Below are positions 51,001-59,150 of a DNA stretch of 64,000 nt, piece by piece; position 1 is the stretch's first letter, and each line of letters starts with the position of its first letter. Both the position numbers and the translations under genes were made by a program. A model generated the notes under the pieces. That model was given only the letters and a program-made list of their open reading frames with translations, was not told where the DNA came from and made no database searches. Source of the stretch: Sialis fuliginosa (taxonomy: Eukaryota; Arthropoda; Insecta; Megaloptera; Sialidae); assembly GCA_961205875.1 (NCBI GenBank), contig OY540814.1, positions 12,134,993-12,198,992 on the forward strand, in the 5' to 3' direction.

Positions 51001-54000
51001 ATTTTCTCCGTATAAATATTAACAAATGTGATATTACCCAATGATTGGTTGTCCGTTTACCGGAATGACTTCCGCTTCCCCGGATATCATTTCTGCTATC
51101 AGATCTTCGCTCATGCCCGGGTCAGGTTGTGAAATAAGCATGTCTTCTAAGCAACCAAACAACAATTAATGTTTATATTGTTCAATGTACATAAGTCACG
51201 ACATAAAATTTTTTGACTGATTTTTTTTACAAAATGACCTACGTATTTATTTTTAATTGTTAACCTTTGGCACGATAATTTACATGATATCACCTCATAT
51301 AGCTTAATGATATCATCTGTTCTATGAATAATTCTACCTATTGATTGCGAAAATTGTTACTACTATTTATGTATTATTTATATTTATTGTTCTTAAAATA
51401 ATTTATTGTATCCATTGTAACTGCTGAACATGAGCTGTTTTTTATATGACTAACTAACTCTTGTTTGGTTTTTATGTTTAATACTAAAATTTCAACAACG
51501 TTGAAATTTGAAATAAATGAAAATGTTAAAGAACGTTTAATTTTTTCAGCGTAATCGCGAATTTACAAAAAAAAAATTTATGACACATATTTTTGCTGTC
51601 AGAAAATTTTTCTTTCGTTAAAAATCATTTTGTATAATAAGTACTGCGATACTTCTTAAGTCTTGGTACTTTACAGAAACGGTCTCCGTCACCGCTTCTA
51701 CCTTCTATCATAAATAACCCGATTCCTTTTGCTTTCCTAAAGAACCCCTAGTCGCTAGAAGAAATAATTTAATTAAGATCATATCAGTCTTCTTAATTAA
51801 TTTTTAGAAGTTTTGATTTGCCACTATTTAATTTTTAGATGTGTCGTTTTTATACTGAAATTTAACTCTAAAGTGACAATTTTCCTCTTCGACTGTTCAA
51901 AATTCTCTAATAACAAAAATACAACTGTTTTCTGACAGTGAGTTATTGAACTACTGAAATAAGACAATGTATGGATATGAAGTTGAACCTCAATCGCTAA
52001 TTCAAAGTTGGTATTAACTCAAAAACGAATTTTAGTGTTAAGTACCGAAATCGAAAAAAGAAACATTAATGATATTAACTGACAGCCTTCTAGCTACTGA
52101 ACTGTTCGATCTAGAAAGCTGAGTTTTGGCATAATTGTAATAGGTAAATGATGGACCAATAATGGACTTGTTATACAATTTTTTTTGGAAACGCAGCAAA
52201 AGGATTACCAAAAAATCCTGAAGGAGATGTCAAATAAAAGTTGACAATTCAAGGAATTTGAATATGCAAACGATTTGTTATTATTATTATGCCATTATGA
52301 GTTAGAAGAGTTTCAAAGGTCGCAGAATTACTTTAGAGTGACTAATTCTAAGACTAGTTACGTGTTATAATAGTAAATATACATAAGAAATAAAATCGCA
52401 TTCAATTTGAAAAATAATTGCATACGTGCTATTATAAGTTTTATCTGTTCAAACCTAATAATAATTACATTGCATTATCATCACGTTTATGAACCAGCAG
52501 TAATACTATCGGCTATACTGTCAGCAATAAACACTATACATACATTATGATAATATACTGTTATCATTCGATTCCTAGCGATTAAATTAAAGATATAAAA
52601 ATTTTAACACGAAATTAATAGTTTTACTATTAACCTACTTATATTTGATTAAAAACTTCTTTTTCATTGTTTTATTACAATAATGCTAGTAAGTAGTTAA
52701 AATTATGATACCATGGATGTTTTTATTTTATTTAATAAGTAGTAAACAAACTAGATTTTTTAATTTCAAATTGCAATTATTTAATATTTGTAAATGCTTT
52801 TTTGTAGTTAATAATGTGTAATTTATTAATAATTTTTTTTGTTAAATATATTTTCAAAATACATACAAGTGGAAAGTATTTAACATCATTTTTAAATAAT
52901 ATTATAATATTTAATCCACTCTTTTGTCGTAAATAATAACCCTGCTCTAGTTCATTGCAGTTACATTTTCAATATTAACAATTTCATATTCAATAAAGTA
53001 AATAAATTAATCATAATTATTATTGTCCAATTTTAAAAACCTCCAAACGGATATCTCCTCAGACAAAGACGCCAGCAGAAAAATTTTCAGATAAAAGTTG
53101 TCACATTAGCAGGAAGGGGGGAGTGGTAAATAAATTTGGCCTTATCAAAAGGGCTGGCCGAATATAGCCCGGACTCCAGCCCTAACAAATTTCTGCTCGA
53201 GGAAATAAAATTATCTTATTAATTTCTTAATAGGTTGAGGATTTCAAGATCCTTTTAAGATCAATTTTTTAATAGAAACAAATATTTTCTTTGCAGTTTC
53301 CTATCTAATTTTTTTTTAATAATTAGCAAAATTTGTAGAAACTTTTTGATTTTTTATAAATTTTTTACTCGGAAACTAAAGCTTTTAAAGAGAAATTGCA
53401 AGATGTAAAAATGCGTAGGTTTAAGCAAGAATTTTTAGTGAATAATTAAATCAATTTTTATTTAAAAAATTTATGCTTAAAAAATCTTTTATTAATGTTT
53501 TTTTAAATATTCAGTAAAAATCCTTGTTTAAACTTAAACATGTTTTGCCTTTTTCAACTTCTCTTAAAAAGTTTTAGTTTCGTGGAAAAAATTTATGAAA
53601 ATCCAAAAGTTTCTACAAATTTTGCTAATTATTTATAAAAAATGAGATTTTCTAAAAAAATGTTTCATATTTTTTCATATAAAATAGAAATCTGCAAAAA
53701 ATACCTCTTGAAATTTGATAACTCTTGTCTGAAAAATTTTCAGCTAACGTCTATCTAAGGAGATATTCGTGTGGAAGTTTTAAAATGGGACATCCTGTAT
53801 AAAAATAACATAAACATGTACCTGTTTGAAGCTGCGTTTCTAAATCGTAGGAAGTATTTTCAGGACGAGGTTCGTTACAAATTACCTTATTCTCAACAAC
53901 TTCACTCTGTGGCTGTTCTTCAGTAGTGACTTCCACAGGAGCGGCATCTTGATGTTCTGTGTCTTGCAAAACGGCTGTTGGTTCTGGAGTAGGTGGTGGA

Positions 54001-55099
54001 GGTGCCATTATTAACACTGGTGGTTCAAGTTCCGATGGGACTAAACCATTTTCTACTGGGACTTCAATTGTACCTCTGTAACATTTATTTAAATAAATTT
54101 CAAGGTGGCAATGAATGCGTAATTTCTTTAAATTATTAATGAATTTTAGTAGCGATTACGACAAAATTTAATCAGTTAATTTCCATGTAAATTATTCTTA
54201 TCTTTCATTAGGATAAATAAAGTAATCAATGTATGGCTTATTAACTACCAAAATCTAAAGTAGAAAATACTACTAGAAAACGGAGAAATTGTGATTTCTT
54301 AGTCACAAACTAATTAAATTCAAGAAAACAATGTCACTCGACACGTGTTTAATTTTAAATGAAAATAGAAAATAATTGAGAACTGTTCATAAATGGAAAG
54401 GATGCAAATTGGAAATTGATCAAAATTTACAATAAAGTACAGATACCTAATAACTCCGAATGAGAAGTTATTTCCGGCTTGCAGGATGATTTCATGTGCC
54501 TGTGCATGAGTGAGGGCGGATGTAGCTGTGTCGTTGATGCGAACTATCGTATCACCGACTCGCATACCGGCTTCTTCTGCCAGACTTCCTTCGCTCACCT
54601 GCAAATTAACAACAGAAACAAAAATGTGTATGTTTTATATACAGTGTGCCCCAGGATAGATGTAATAAGAGGTGTAATAAACAAACAAAAATTGAATTTC
54701 GGAATAACATTTGGTGATCGAGTCCTGTTTGATGTAAAAATAACGTATACCAAAAATTAGTTGATTTGGTCTTCTATAGGGTGTTTTACAAGCAAATTTG
54801 TAAAAGTAACCAAGAACAAACTACCTATATTTTTCAAAAAAAAAAAAAAAATCACTACGAAAGTTTGTTTAGAAAGCAATTGTGTAGCCCTATACCAAAT
54901 TTATATCGGACAAAAATTTATCCAAATTTTTAAAACGGAAGGCTTCAAATTTACAAAAGTATAAAAATTATGCTCAGGTATATTTAATAACAAGTCTTAC
55001 TTTAATGACGGTTAGAGGGGTGTCAAAATCCGCTCCTCCAACTAACCGGAAGCCCCAGGGTGTGTTGTCGAATTTAGAAAACTTTAGCTCAACAGCCAT
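39100..55099 (-). CDS. Zasp66: Zasp66-like PDZ/ZM muscle Z-disc protein (14 coding exons)
   Basis: Adaptor of the ALP/Enigma/ZASP family, which binds alpha-actinin through PDZ and ZM regions at muscle Z-discs and integrin attachment sites (family knowledge). Coding exons, in transcription order: 55099-55001, 54598-54447, 54075-53822, 51146-51038, 50240-50180, 49062-48940, 47655-47599, 47218-47011, 46286-46144, 46021-45979, 45374-45199, 43863-43613, 41397-41350, 39292-39130. Each has GT and AG borders and matching phases, giving 629 codons without a stop. Order in the protein: PDZ (residues 3-84), Pro/Glu-rich linker, ZM1 (181-210), Lys/Pro-rich stretch, acidic linker, helical SMEEQLAMVQKQ region (from about 358), acidic PEP repeats, ZM2 (538-560), then a DUF4749-like NSEVFKMI segment (593-600). 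No LIM domain is seen, which favours Zasp66 or Zasp67 over Zasp52. The C-terminus is uncertain: reading through the last donor gives nine more residues and a stop at 39102-39100. The name rests on domain order, not on a search. Confidence 0.85.
39130..39292 (-). CDS. Zasp66: Zasp66-like coding exon 14: DUF4749-like C-terminal segment
   Basis: Acceptor ATTTCAG, then RINFLKYQPPPKTLDHLK, NSEVFKMIHEMD and SRPSLVVAEEDIVNVIQ (residues 575-629). The pattern S-E-V-F-K-M followed by a Ser-rich strand resembles DUF4749 of PDLIM/ZASP proteins. The donor GTAATT is only moderate. Reading on gives VITTLKWEC and a stop at 39102-39100, so this may be the last exon. Two acceptors just downstream (about 39067 and 38990) also lead to short open tails, but in sequence that looks repetitive. 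Confidence 0.82.
41350..41397 (-). CDS. Zasp66: Zasp66-like coding exon 13: second ZM motif, 3' part
   Basis: A 48-base exon with acceptor TTTTCAG and donor GTAAGTA, phase 2 at both ends. It encodes GVSNCPMVPSKVIEQKR across its borders. The other reading phases would either break the next exon or not follow the previous one, so this frame is well constrained. Confidence 0.8.
41473..42072. mobile_element. 600-bp foldback element in the Zasp66-like gene
   Basis: TAGGGTAAATGCGCCTTATT at the left and GCACATTTACCCTA at the right are inverted, flanked by TA. Inner arms (ATAAAATAAGTAGATATTTT against its complement near 41860) continue the fold. It sits 75 bases upstream of coding exon 13. Part of its left half recurs at 54735-54900. 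Confidence 0.75.
42566..42700. repeat. Copy of the GATCT-rich family
   Basis: CCTGGGAAAAAATTTAGATC, CAGATCTTGATAGATCTGCA and GAAGATCGTTGTAGATCGCG match 21345-21480. Intronic, in the Zasp66-like gene. Confidence 0.7.
42914..43099. mobile_element. 186-bp hairpin element
   Basis: GTTCCATTTAAAAAAAATCG and GAATTTTTGGCATTATTTCA in the left arm are mirrored by inverted partners ending AAATGGAAC at 43099; the loop is about 40 bases. Intronic, in the Zasp66-like gene. Confidence 0.8.
43529..43563 (-). pseudogene. Exon-9-like relic or alternative terminal exon
   Basis: Acceptor TTTTTACAG followed by codons for PSLEQRLAMV and a TGA stop. Exon 9 starts with PSMEEQLAMV after its own acceptor, in the same phase (1), so 7 of 10 residues agree. 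The preceding main exon (43613) ends in phase 2, but the alternative donor at 45177 ends in phase 1 and would read into it, giving a short alternative C-terminus. It may equally be a dead duplicate exon. Confidence 0.45.
43613..43863 (-). CDS. Zasp66: Zasp66-like coding exon 12: second ZM motif, 5' part
   Basis: Residues 476-558. A basic segment (LPGGKRWRRPDDVCPPII) leads into FTDELIAETISSQSEVLVG, a second ZM motif. It ends in a split Gly codon (GG, phase 2) at GTAAT, exactly as exon 4 does. Confidence 0.88.
44281..44340. repeat. Repeat shared with 8162-8225
   Basis: TAGTAGAAATCAGCGATCT followed by AAAAGCTGGGGTGA matches TAGTAGAAATCAGCGATCTT with AAGCAGTGGTGACATGTG at 8161, same orientation. 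Intronic, in the Zasp66-like gene. Confidence 0.6.
45199..45374 (-). CDS. Zasp66: Zasp66-like coding exon 11: PEP-repeat acidic region
   Basis: Residues 417-475, with tandem Pro-Glu-Pro-Thr units (EPEPTPEPTPEPEPTPEPE). The main donor is CAAAAG then GTTGTA (phase 0), which fits exon 12. A second donor 22 bases on (after 45177, ATAG then GTATAAT) leaves phase 1, which does not fit exon 12 but fits the exon-like relic at 43563. Confidence 0.85.
45979..46021 (-). CDS. Zasp66: Zasp66-like coding exon 10: acidic micro-exon
   Basis: A 43-base exon encoding TEEITTDAEGEMTE (residues 403-416), acceptor TTATAG, donor GTAATA, phase 0 to phase 1. The Thr/Glu-rich text resembles the start of the next exon (TTEEAELTTDVED), suggesting local duplication. 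Confidence 0.8.
46144..46286 (-). CDS. Zasp66: Zasp66-like coding exon 9: conserved helical SMEEQLAMVQKQ region
   Basis: Residues 355-402, PSMEEQLAMVQKQLLALS followed by LLPATIQATLDAVTSQLSKF, predicted amphipathic helix. I recall a similar segment in insect Zasp66 proteins. Enters in phase 1, leaves in phase 0 at GTAAGT. A partial copy of its 5' end lies at 43529-43563. Confidence 0.88.
46922..46938. repeat. Poly(C) run of 17 followed by poly(A)
   Basis: Seventeen C directly followed by about twelve A, 73 bases downstream (in gene direction) of coding exon 8. Its length is likely polymorphic. Confidence 0.9.
47011..47218 (-). CDS. Zasp66: Zasp66-like coding exon 8: acidic Ser/Pro-rich linker
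   Basis: Residues 286-354, an acidic, Pro/Ser-rich disordered linker with a YSYSENQPDYSTP patch and a PPPPP end. It is markedly richer in G+C than its surroundings. Enters in phase 0, leaves in phase 1 at GTAAAT. Confidence 0.87.
47599..47655 (-). CDS. Zasp66: Zasp66-like coding exon 7: short basic exon
   Basis: 19 codons (residues 267-285), APPYRVIIKKIKKIKEDSA, with acceptor ATACAG and donor GTAAGTA, phase 0 at both ends. Because it is symmetric it can be skipped without changing frame. Confidence 0.82.
48026..48523. mobile_element. About 500-bp foldback element
   Basis: AGGGTGTCCAAGATAAGCGT with GAAATGCAT is mirrored by ATGCATTTCACGCTTATCTT with GGACATCCTGTAT. The GGACATCCTGTAT end is shared with the element at 53023-53799, so both may belong to one superfamily. 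Intronic. Confidence 0.8.
48940..49062 (-). CDS. Zasp66: Zasp66-like coding exon 6: Lys/Pro-rich segment
   Basis: 41 codons (residues 226-266), in phase 0 at both ends. It includes KKWSTFLQKPERPKPKPKP, a basic, proline-rich segment. The donor is CCTAAG then GTTAAT. If unspliced, the frame stays open for another 38 codons through a G+C-richer stretch before stopping near 48823, which would give an alternative tail. Confidence 0.85.
49190..49253. repeat. Dispersed repeat shared with 3256-3330
   Basis: Intronic copy in the Zasp66-like gene, just downstream in its own frame of the read-through of coding exon 6; see 3256-3330 for the shared words. Confidence 0.65.
49310..49461. repeat. 152-bp inverted repeat (hairpin)
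   Basis: AAATATCTACATTTCTATTG and GCCGGATTTC are mirrored by GCAATCCGGCCAATAGAAAT with GTAGATATT. Intronic, in the Zasp66-like gene, between coding exons 5 and 6. Confidence 0.8.
50180..50240 (-). CDS. Zasp66: Zasp66-like coding exon 5: first ZM motif, 3' part
   Basis: A 61-base exon with acceptor TTACAG and donor GTAAGTA. It completes Gly205 and encodes VNFQKLIPKVNFIKESVVFK. The G-V-N-F join across the intron is the conserved end of the ZM motif, and NFIKESVVFK matches the DUF4749-type continuation. Ends in phase 0. Confidence 0.9.
50690..50855. repeat. Fragment of the TACTGGCACCAGT family
   Basis: TACTGGGGTATTGTTTAAGA followed by CTGGTACCTTATT matches the right end of the 27747-28299 element. 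It lies in the intron between coding exons 4 and 5 of the Zasp66-like gene. Confidence 0.65.
51038..51146 (-). CDS. Zasp66: Zasp66-like coding exon 4: first ZM motif, 5' part
   Basis: Residues 169-204, including MSEDLIAEMISGEAEVIPV and QPIIG. The pattern S-x-E-x-I-A-E-x-x-x-x-x-A-E-V fits the ZASP-like (ZM) motif, which helps bind alpha-actinin and also mediates self-association in insect Zasp proteins. It ends within a Gly codon (GG, phase 2) at GTAAT. Confidence 0.9.
53023..53799. mobile_element. About 780-bp foldback element next to coding exon 3
   Basis: The left end reads TTGTCCAATTTTAAAAACCT then ACGGATATCTCCTCAGACAA; the right end has the inverted TTGTCTG, AAGGAGATATTCGTGTGGAA and GGGACATCCTGTAT. 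Inner arms (AGCAAAATTTGTAGAAACTT against AAGTTTCTACAAATTTTGCT) are exact inverted copies. The left half also carries a G+C-rich insert near 53100-53210 that the right half lacks. Confidence 0.8.
53822..54075 (-). CDS. Zasp66: Zasp66-like coding exon 3: Pro/Glu-rich linker
   Basis: Residues 84-168, a proline- and glutamate-rich linker containing MAPPPPTPEPTAVLQ. It enters in phase 2 and leaves in phase 1 at donor GTACATG. A second usable donor lies inside the exon (AATAAG then GTAATT, after 53888) in phase 0; it would fit exon 6 if exons 4-5 were skipped, so alternative splicing is possible. The foldback repeat at 53023-53799 ends about 20 bases from the main donor. Confidence 0.85.
54447..54598 (-). 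CDS. Zasp66: Zasp66-like coding exon 2: second half of PDZ
   Basis: Acceptor TTTGCAG, then residues 34-83 plus two bases. It holds the classic PDZ pieces GSLAEEAGMRVGDTIVRIN and HAQAHEIILQAGNNFSF, that is beta3, helix alpha1, the GD turn, helix alpha2 with its conserved His, and the last strand. Donor GTATCT, phase 2, completed as Arg84 by the first base of the next exon. Confidence 0.92.
54735..54900. repeat. Partial copy of the 41473-42072 element
   Basis: CAAAAATTAGTTGATTTGGT with CTTCTATAGGGTG matches 41627-41660 in the same orientation, followed by a shared GCAATT-TGTA-CCCTAT block. It lies in the intron between coding exons 1 and 2. Confidence 0.65.
55001..55099 (-). CDS. Zasp66: Zasp66-like coding exon 1: start codon and first half of PDZ
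   Basis: The exon runs from an acceptor (AG at 55112-55111) through 11 untranslated bases to ATG at 55099 in a good context (AAAACATGG). It encodes residues 1-33, MAVELKFSKFDNTPWGFRL followed by VGGADFDTPLTVIK. PWGFRL is the carboxylate-binding loop of ALP/Enigma-type PDZ domains. It ends at a Lys codon in phase 0 before GTAAGA, the same place where the Zasp52-like first exon ends at 31869. Confidence 0.92.
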
Positions 55100-55374
55100 G
55101 TTTTCTTTTCCTAAAAAATAAAAATACAAATGACAATACTGAATTAAAATCATATTTAAATGTTTTTAATTGAAATTACAATTTTTCAACCAAATTAACC
55201 TAGTTTTTATGTTCTTCGATAGAACTTAATTTCCGAATAAATTCTTAACATTAATCATTTCATCATTTCATTTATATTTATCATTATAGCCTCCAAATTA
55301 TAATACAATAGTATTACTTGTGAAGAACAAACACATACAATATACATATATGTATGTAGATTAGGGTGTGTAAA

Positions 55375-56160
55375 AAAAAGCAGTTATTTTTTTTCGCTCT
55401 CATTACGAAATAAGTTAGTTTATGACCTAAAATAAATCCTTGCCGAAGGATTACCCTGTAGTTCAATTTTAAGAGGTGTCGCTAAAGGGGGTCCCGTTTC
55501 CCATTTAAATAACATTGAAAAAATATTCTTTAGTACTAAAGTTGGTAGTACTGACTCATAATAATGGATTAAATACATTTAAGGACGTCATACAGTAGAA
55601 AATAAAATTATTTTCTGATAATGCCATTTGTCGACTGGGTTATTGTTTTTCCGATATATAATATATAGCTCAGTAGTAGAGTTGTATATTGCTATTTAAT
55701 TGAAATTTATATAGAATATTGACATTAAATTGCTGATTTTTGTAAAAAAATAAATATTTAAAACGCTTATTAGTTTCAACTCATTGCATTCACACTTATA
55801 TTATAGAAAATTACATTTCTCATAAAATTAACACTTAACTTATTTTTATAAAAACAATAGTTTAGTTGTGAGAACCTTTTAGACGTTCCTTTTAACAAAT
55901 AAATCACTTTTAATGTCTATAACTTTTGATACGTTAAAGTGATGTACAAAATGATGTCCTTAAAAAATGTTCAACAGTTATATTGAATCAATAATACCAA
56001 CTTTAGTACTAAAAAACCATTTCGCATGTTATTTAAATGGGAAACGGTACCACCCTTTGCGGCACCTCTTAAAATTGAATTACAAGATAATCCTTCGGCG
56101 AGGATTTATTTTAGGTCATCAACTAACTTATTTCGAAACGAAAGCGAATGTTTATTTTTT
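55375..56160. mobile_element. About 785-bp foldback element in the first intron of the Zasp66-like gene
   Basis: Arms at 55375-55590 and 55935-56160 match in inverted orientation, with CGAAATAAGTTAGTTTATGA, CCGAAGGATTACC, TTTCCCATTTAAATAACAT and AGTACTAAAGTTGGTA all mirrored. The loop of some 340 bases is A+T-rich. An open stretch across the right arm is a by-product, not a gene. Confidence 0.8.
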
Positions 56161-56256
56161 GCCACGCTCGAATATAGATGCGGGCGAAGCCGCGGGTAGG
56201 TCGCTAGTATTTTATACACAAACATTTTATATAAATACGAGCATTGATAATAAAAT

Positions 56257-56547
56257 AGTGGCACCAGTATTGGCAAGGACCCCAGTAATGACAAATTTTT
56301 AATTAAATATACTCTCATTACTGGTTTTACTCTATGCAATACTGGAGAAAAAGCATTAAAAAAATAAAAGGCTATAATTTAAAAAACAAACTATATTTGC
56401 GGACTTTGATAATTAAATTGATTAAATAAAGAGTTACTTGTTTTATGAGTAACATGAGTTCATAAGAATTACAAAAAACAAGTCCATTAATCCAAAAAAT
56501 ACGAAAACTTGCTCTTATAGCGGCCATAACTGGTGCATTTACCTTAT
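56257..56547. repeat. Inverted, truncated copy of the TACTGGCACCAGT family
   Basis: It begins GTGGCACCAGTATTGG, contains CTATATTTGCGGACTTTGAT (complement of a word in the 27747-28299 element), and ends CATAACTGGTGCATTTACC. Lies in the first intron of the Zasp66-like gene. Confidence 0.7.
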
Positions 56548-58103
56548 ATACTTATGAACCGTACATACCATTTTGTTGTATATATATACAAAACTATATA
56601 CACTCATGTAAACTTTATGAATATAAGTTATATTATGCACGACACTTATTTACATAACATAGAATTTTTGTACGAAATTTTTAGCAAAAATATATTGTTT
56701 TTTGTTTACTCAACAAACCTGTGAAAAGCTAGAAAATTTTTGTATAAATTGACAAAAATAAAATTAGAAAGAAATATTCCTACAACTAGTTATTTTGATT
56801 TATATAAGTTTATCTGCATGTATAATGTCAATATTTTAAACTACATTTTAAAATATTCATAAATAAAAGTTAATAGAATATATAGAATCTAATAATTTAA
56901 ATTTTTACTTACGAATTTAAAAAACATTAAGATTATTTATAATAAAAACAATTCTCATGATTAAGAATTTACGCGATTTTGAGGACCTTTTAATCTTTAT
57001 ACTTACAAAAGATTTTTTTATATACATATTTTACTAGTAGATAGGACCCGGTGTTATCAGGAATTCAAATGTATAAATTATAGAAAATATGATAGTCATT
57101 TTCTTTAATACTTTTATAAATTAGATTAATTCTATAGTTGAATCAAGTAATTTCCAAATTAACAATTTTCAGATTTTTAATTTAATATTAAAATAAAAAT
57201 AAGTAGGTAAGCAACAATTGGAGGTTAAATGTTTCTTTATATTTCAATCAAAATACACCGTTTTCTGAATTTAACAGTATGGCGGTATATATGTAGATGG
57301 TTTTTGCAAAATATACATTGCAATAAAAAAATATATTGTTTTCTGAAATTGTAGATAGCTTTTTCAAAATATTAAATTGTTAACATGTGTAAAAAAATCC
57401 AATTTTTCGAGAAAATATTTGAAAGTGGCCTAAATTAATAAGATATTTAAAACGTTACTTATACTATAATTCTTATAATAATGAAAGTTATATGCTATGG
57501 TACATTTTGGAAACAAAACAAGTATAAGATTTTAGTGAATTTTCCAATAGAAAATTAGTTACTTTAAGCCTTTAATGTTAAATCTTACGTTTTCATAAAA
57601 AAAAATAACCAAGTACCTGCTCTGAAAAATTATCTATCTATTAACGAAAACTGCATTTAAATAGGTTCAGTAGCGTTAACATGTAGAAAATAGAACTTCC
57701 TAGAGCCATTTATTAACAACTTATATCTACTGATAAGGAATTATGTACGTGTAGAAAATAATCGTTTATTGTTTTTGGGGCCTTTAAAATGTAGGGCCAT
57801 AAAGTAGTACCCTTTGGACAAATATAAGGACGTATGATTGATACATTTTGAATAATCGCCTCAAAACTAACCGAGAAATTTTAAATGAATCAATAGAATT
57901 TTATTTTAATTTCATTCTTTATTAAAGTTATAAACAAAACACTATTGACTAATTTAAAAAAATTATCAGTTATTTTCGAGGCGGCATTTCAAAATGCACC
58001 AATCACACGTCATTATATTTTTCCGAAGCCTACTACAACACTTCTAATTGACCCAATGTTTAATTTCCTATAATAAAAACAATAATAAAAAATAAATACT
58101 TAC

Positions 58104-58400
58104 AGAAATCAACAACCAATCAAAGTAAAATACGAACCACTTATTCCAATACGAAAATAACAAAACCAAACACAGCACACTAGAGAGATAAAATCTCACT
58201 GTAATAGTCCCTATTGCATCAATGCAATGTGTGTCGCGATAGAGCAGCTAGGAATAAATCAGGAGTGGAGTCGCGTACGGCCACGGAACCACCTGAATGT
58301 CAATCAGACGCCACAATTAGACCAAATTGTCACTGGGACACCAGGGATGGGCAATTGTTGTTCTTGTTGCTGGTAATTCGTACGCGGTTCTACGAATTTG
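58104..58400 (-). promoter_or_regulatory. Probable untranslated first exon and promoter region of the Zasp66-like gene
   Basis: A G+C-richer island upstream of the first coding exon. On the minus strand it ends at a strong donor, GATTTCT then GTAAGTA, with the last exon base at 58104; the coding exon at 55110 has the matching acceptor. No TATA box or clear initiator is seen, so the start point is not fixed and the right border is approximate. The intron would be about 3 kb and carries the repeats at 55375-56547. Confidence 0.45.
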
Positions 58401-58604
58401 TTTATTGTACTTTCTTTATGGTAATTTACACCGTGACAATTATATTCTGATACAAATGAAAACGCTAAAATATTAAATTAATAATATAGTTTCAGTTAAG
58501 TTTTTATCCAATTCTTAAAGTAGACATATATATTGAAAATTCATAATAAGTGTTTGGGAATAACTCCTCGTTTAACTTTAATAACTAGCTTCATTTTCTT
58601 TCAA

Positions 58605-59150
58605 AGTCATTACAAGAAGATTGAACTGTTTCCATTCTCAAATTACTGCAAATTTGAGAATTTGTAATCTGAGAGCTTAGACAACATATATGACCATACA
58701 AAATAATGGGAGGATTGTAATCGGGAGAGTTTGGCGGCCATTCATTCTTCAACAAAAAATCAACCAAATTATCCTTACACCATGCTTGAATAATGTTTAC
58801 TGTGTGAGAGGGGCCTCCATCTTGTTGAAATCAATAATAATCTTCTCCAAATCAATTTTTGGCATTTAGCATGACATTTGTCTTCAATACTTCCTCCAAA
58901 TAGTTTTGCATTGAATTTTACTCATTTTCAATAAAAATTAAGGGTATTTTCCTCTTGGGTTAATAGCGTCCCAAACCATGACCGACGCAGCATTCTAGAA
59001 TCTTGAAATGTGCCTTTTGTCTTCCGTGATGTCCTCAATTCTAGCAGACCAAACTCTGTCATACTGGAAGTTGTAGGATTGCTCCAAAAGAAATAACTTC
59101 TCATCAGAAAATATAAATTCATCACCAGCGTACCAAGCCATTTTTAAAAT
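58605..59150 (-). pseudogene. Decayed Tc1/mariner-superfamily transposase, C-terminal part
   Basis: Minus-strand fragments show the DDE catalytic region in order: DEFIFSDEKLF (first Asp, 59105-59103), YDRVWSARIEDITED, ASVMVW (58992-58975), QQDGGPSHTV (second Asp, 821-819 of the 58 kb block) and WPPNSPDYNP (58740-58711). Reading from the second Asp, the expected third acidic residue falls 38 positions later, a DD37E-like spacing, but the codon there reads Ile, so the catalytic triad is broken. Stops and frameshifts separate the blocks, for example between ASVMVW and QQDGG. No DNA-binding domain or flanking terminal repeats were found. It lies upstream of the Zasp66-like gene and is a transposon fossil. 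Confidence 0.85.

Noticed and set aside
55967-56302. Plus-strand open stretch of 111 codons
   Set aside because: It lies across the right arm of the 55375-56160 foldback element and the adjoining repeat; no domain, and the mirrored arm gives a similar open stretch.
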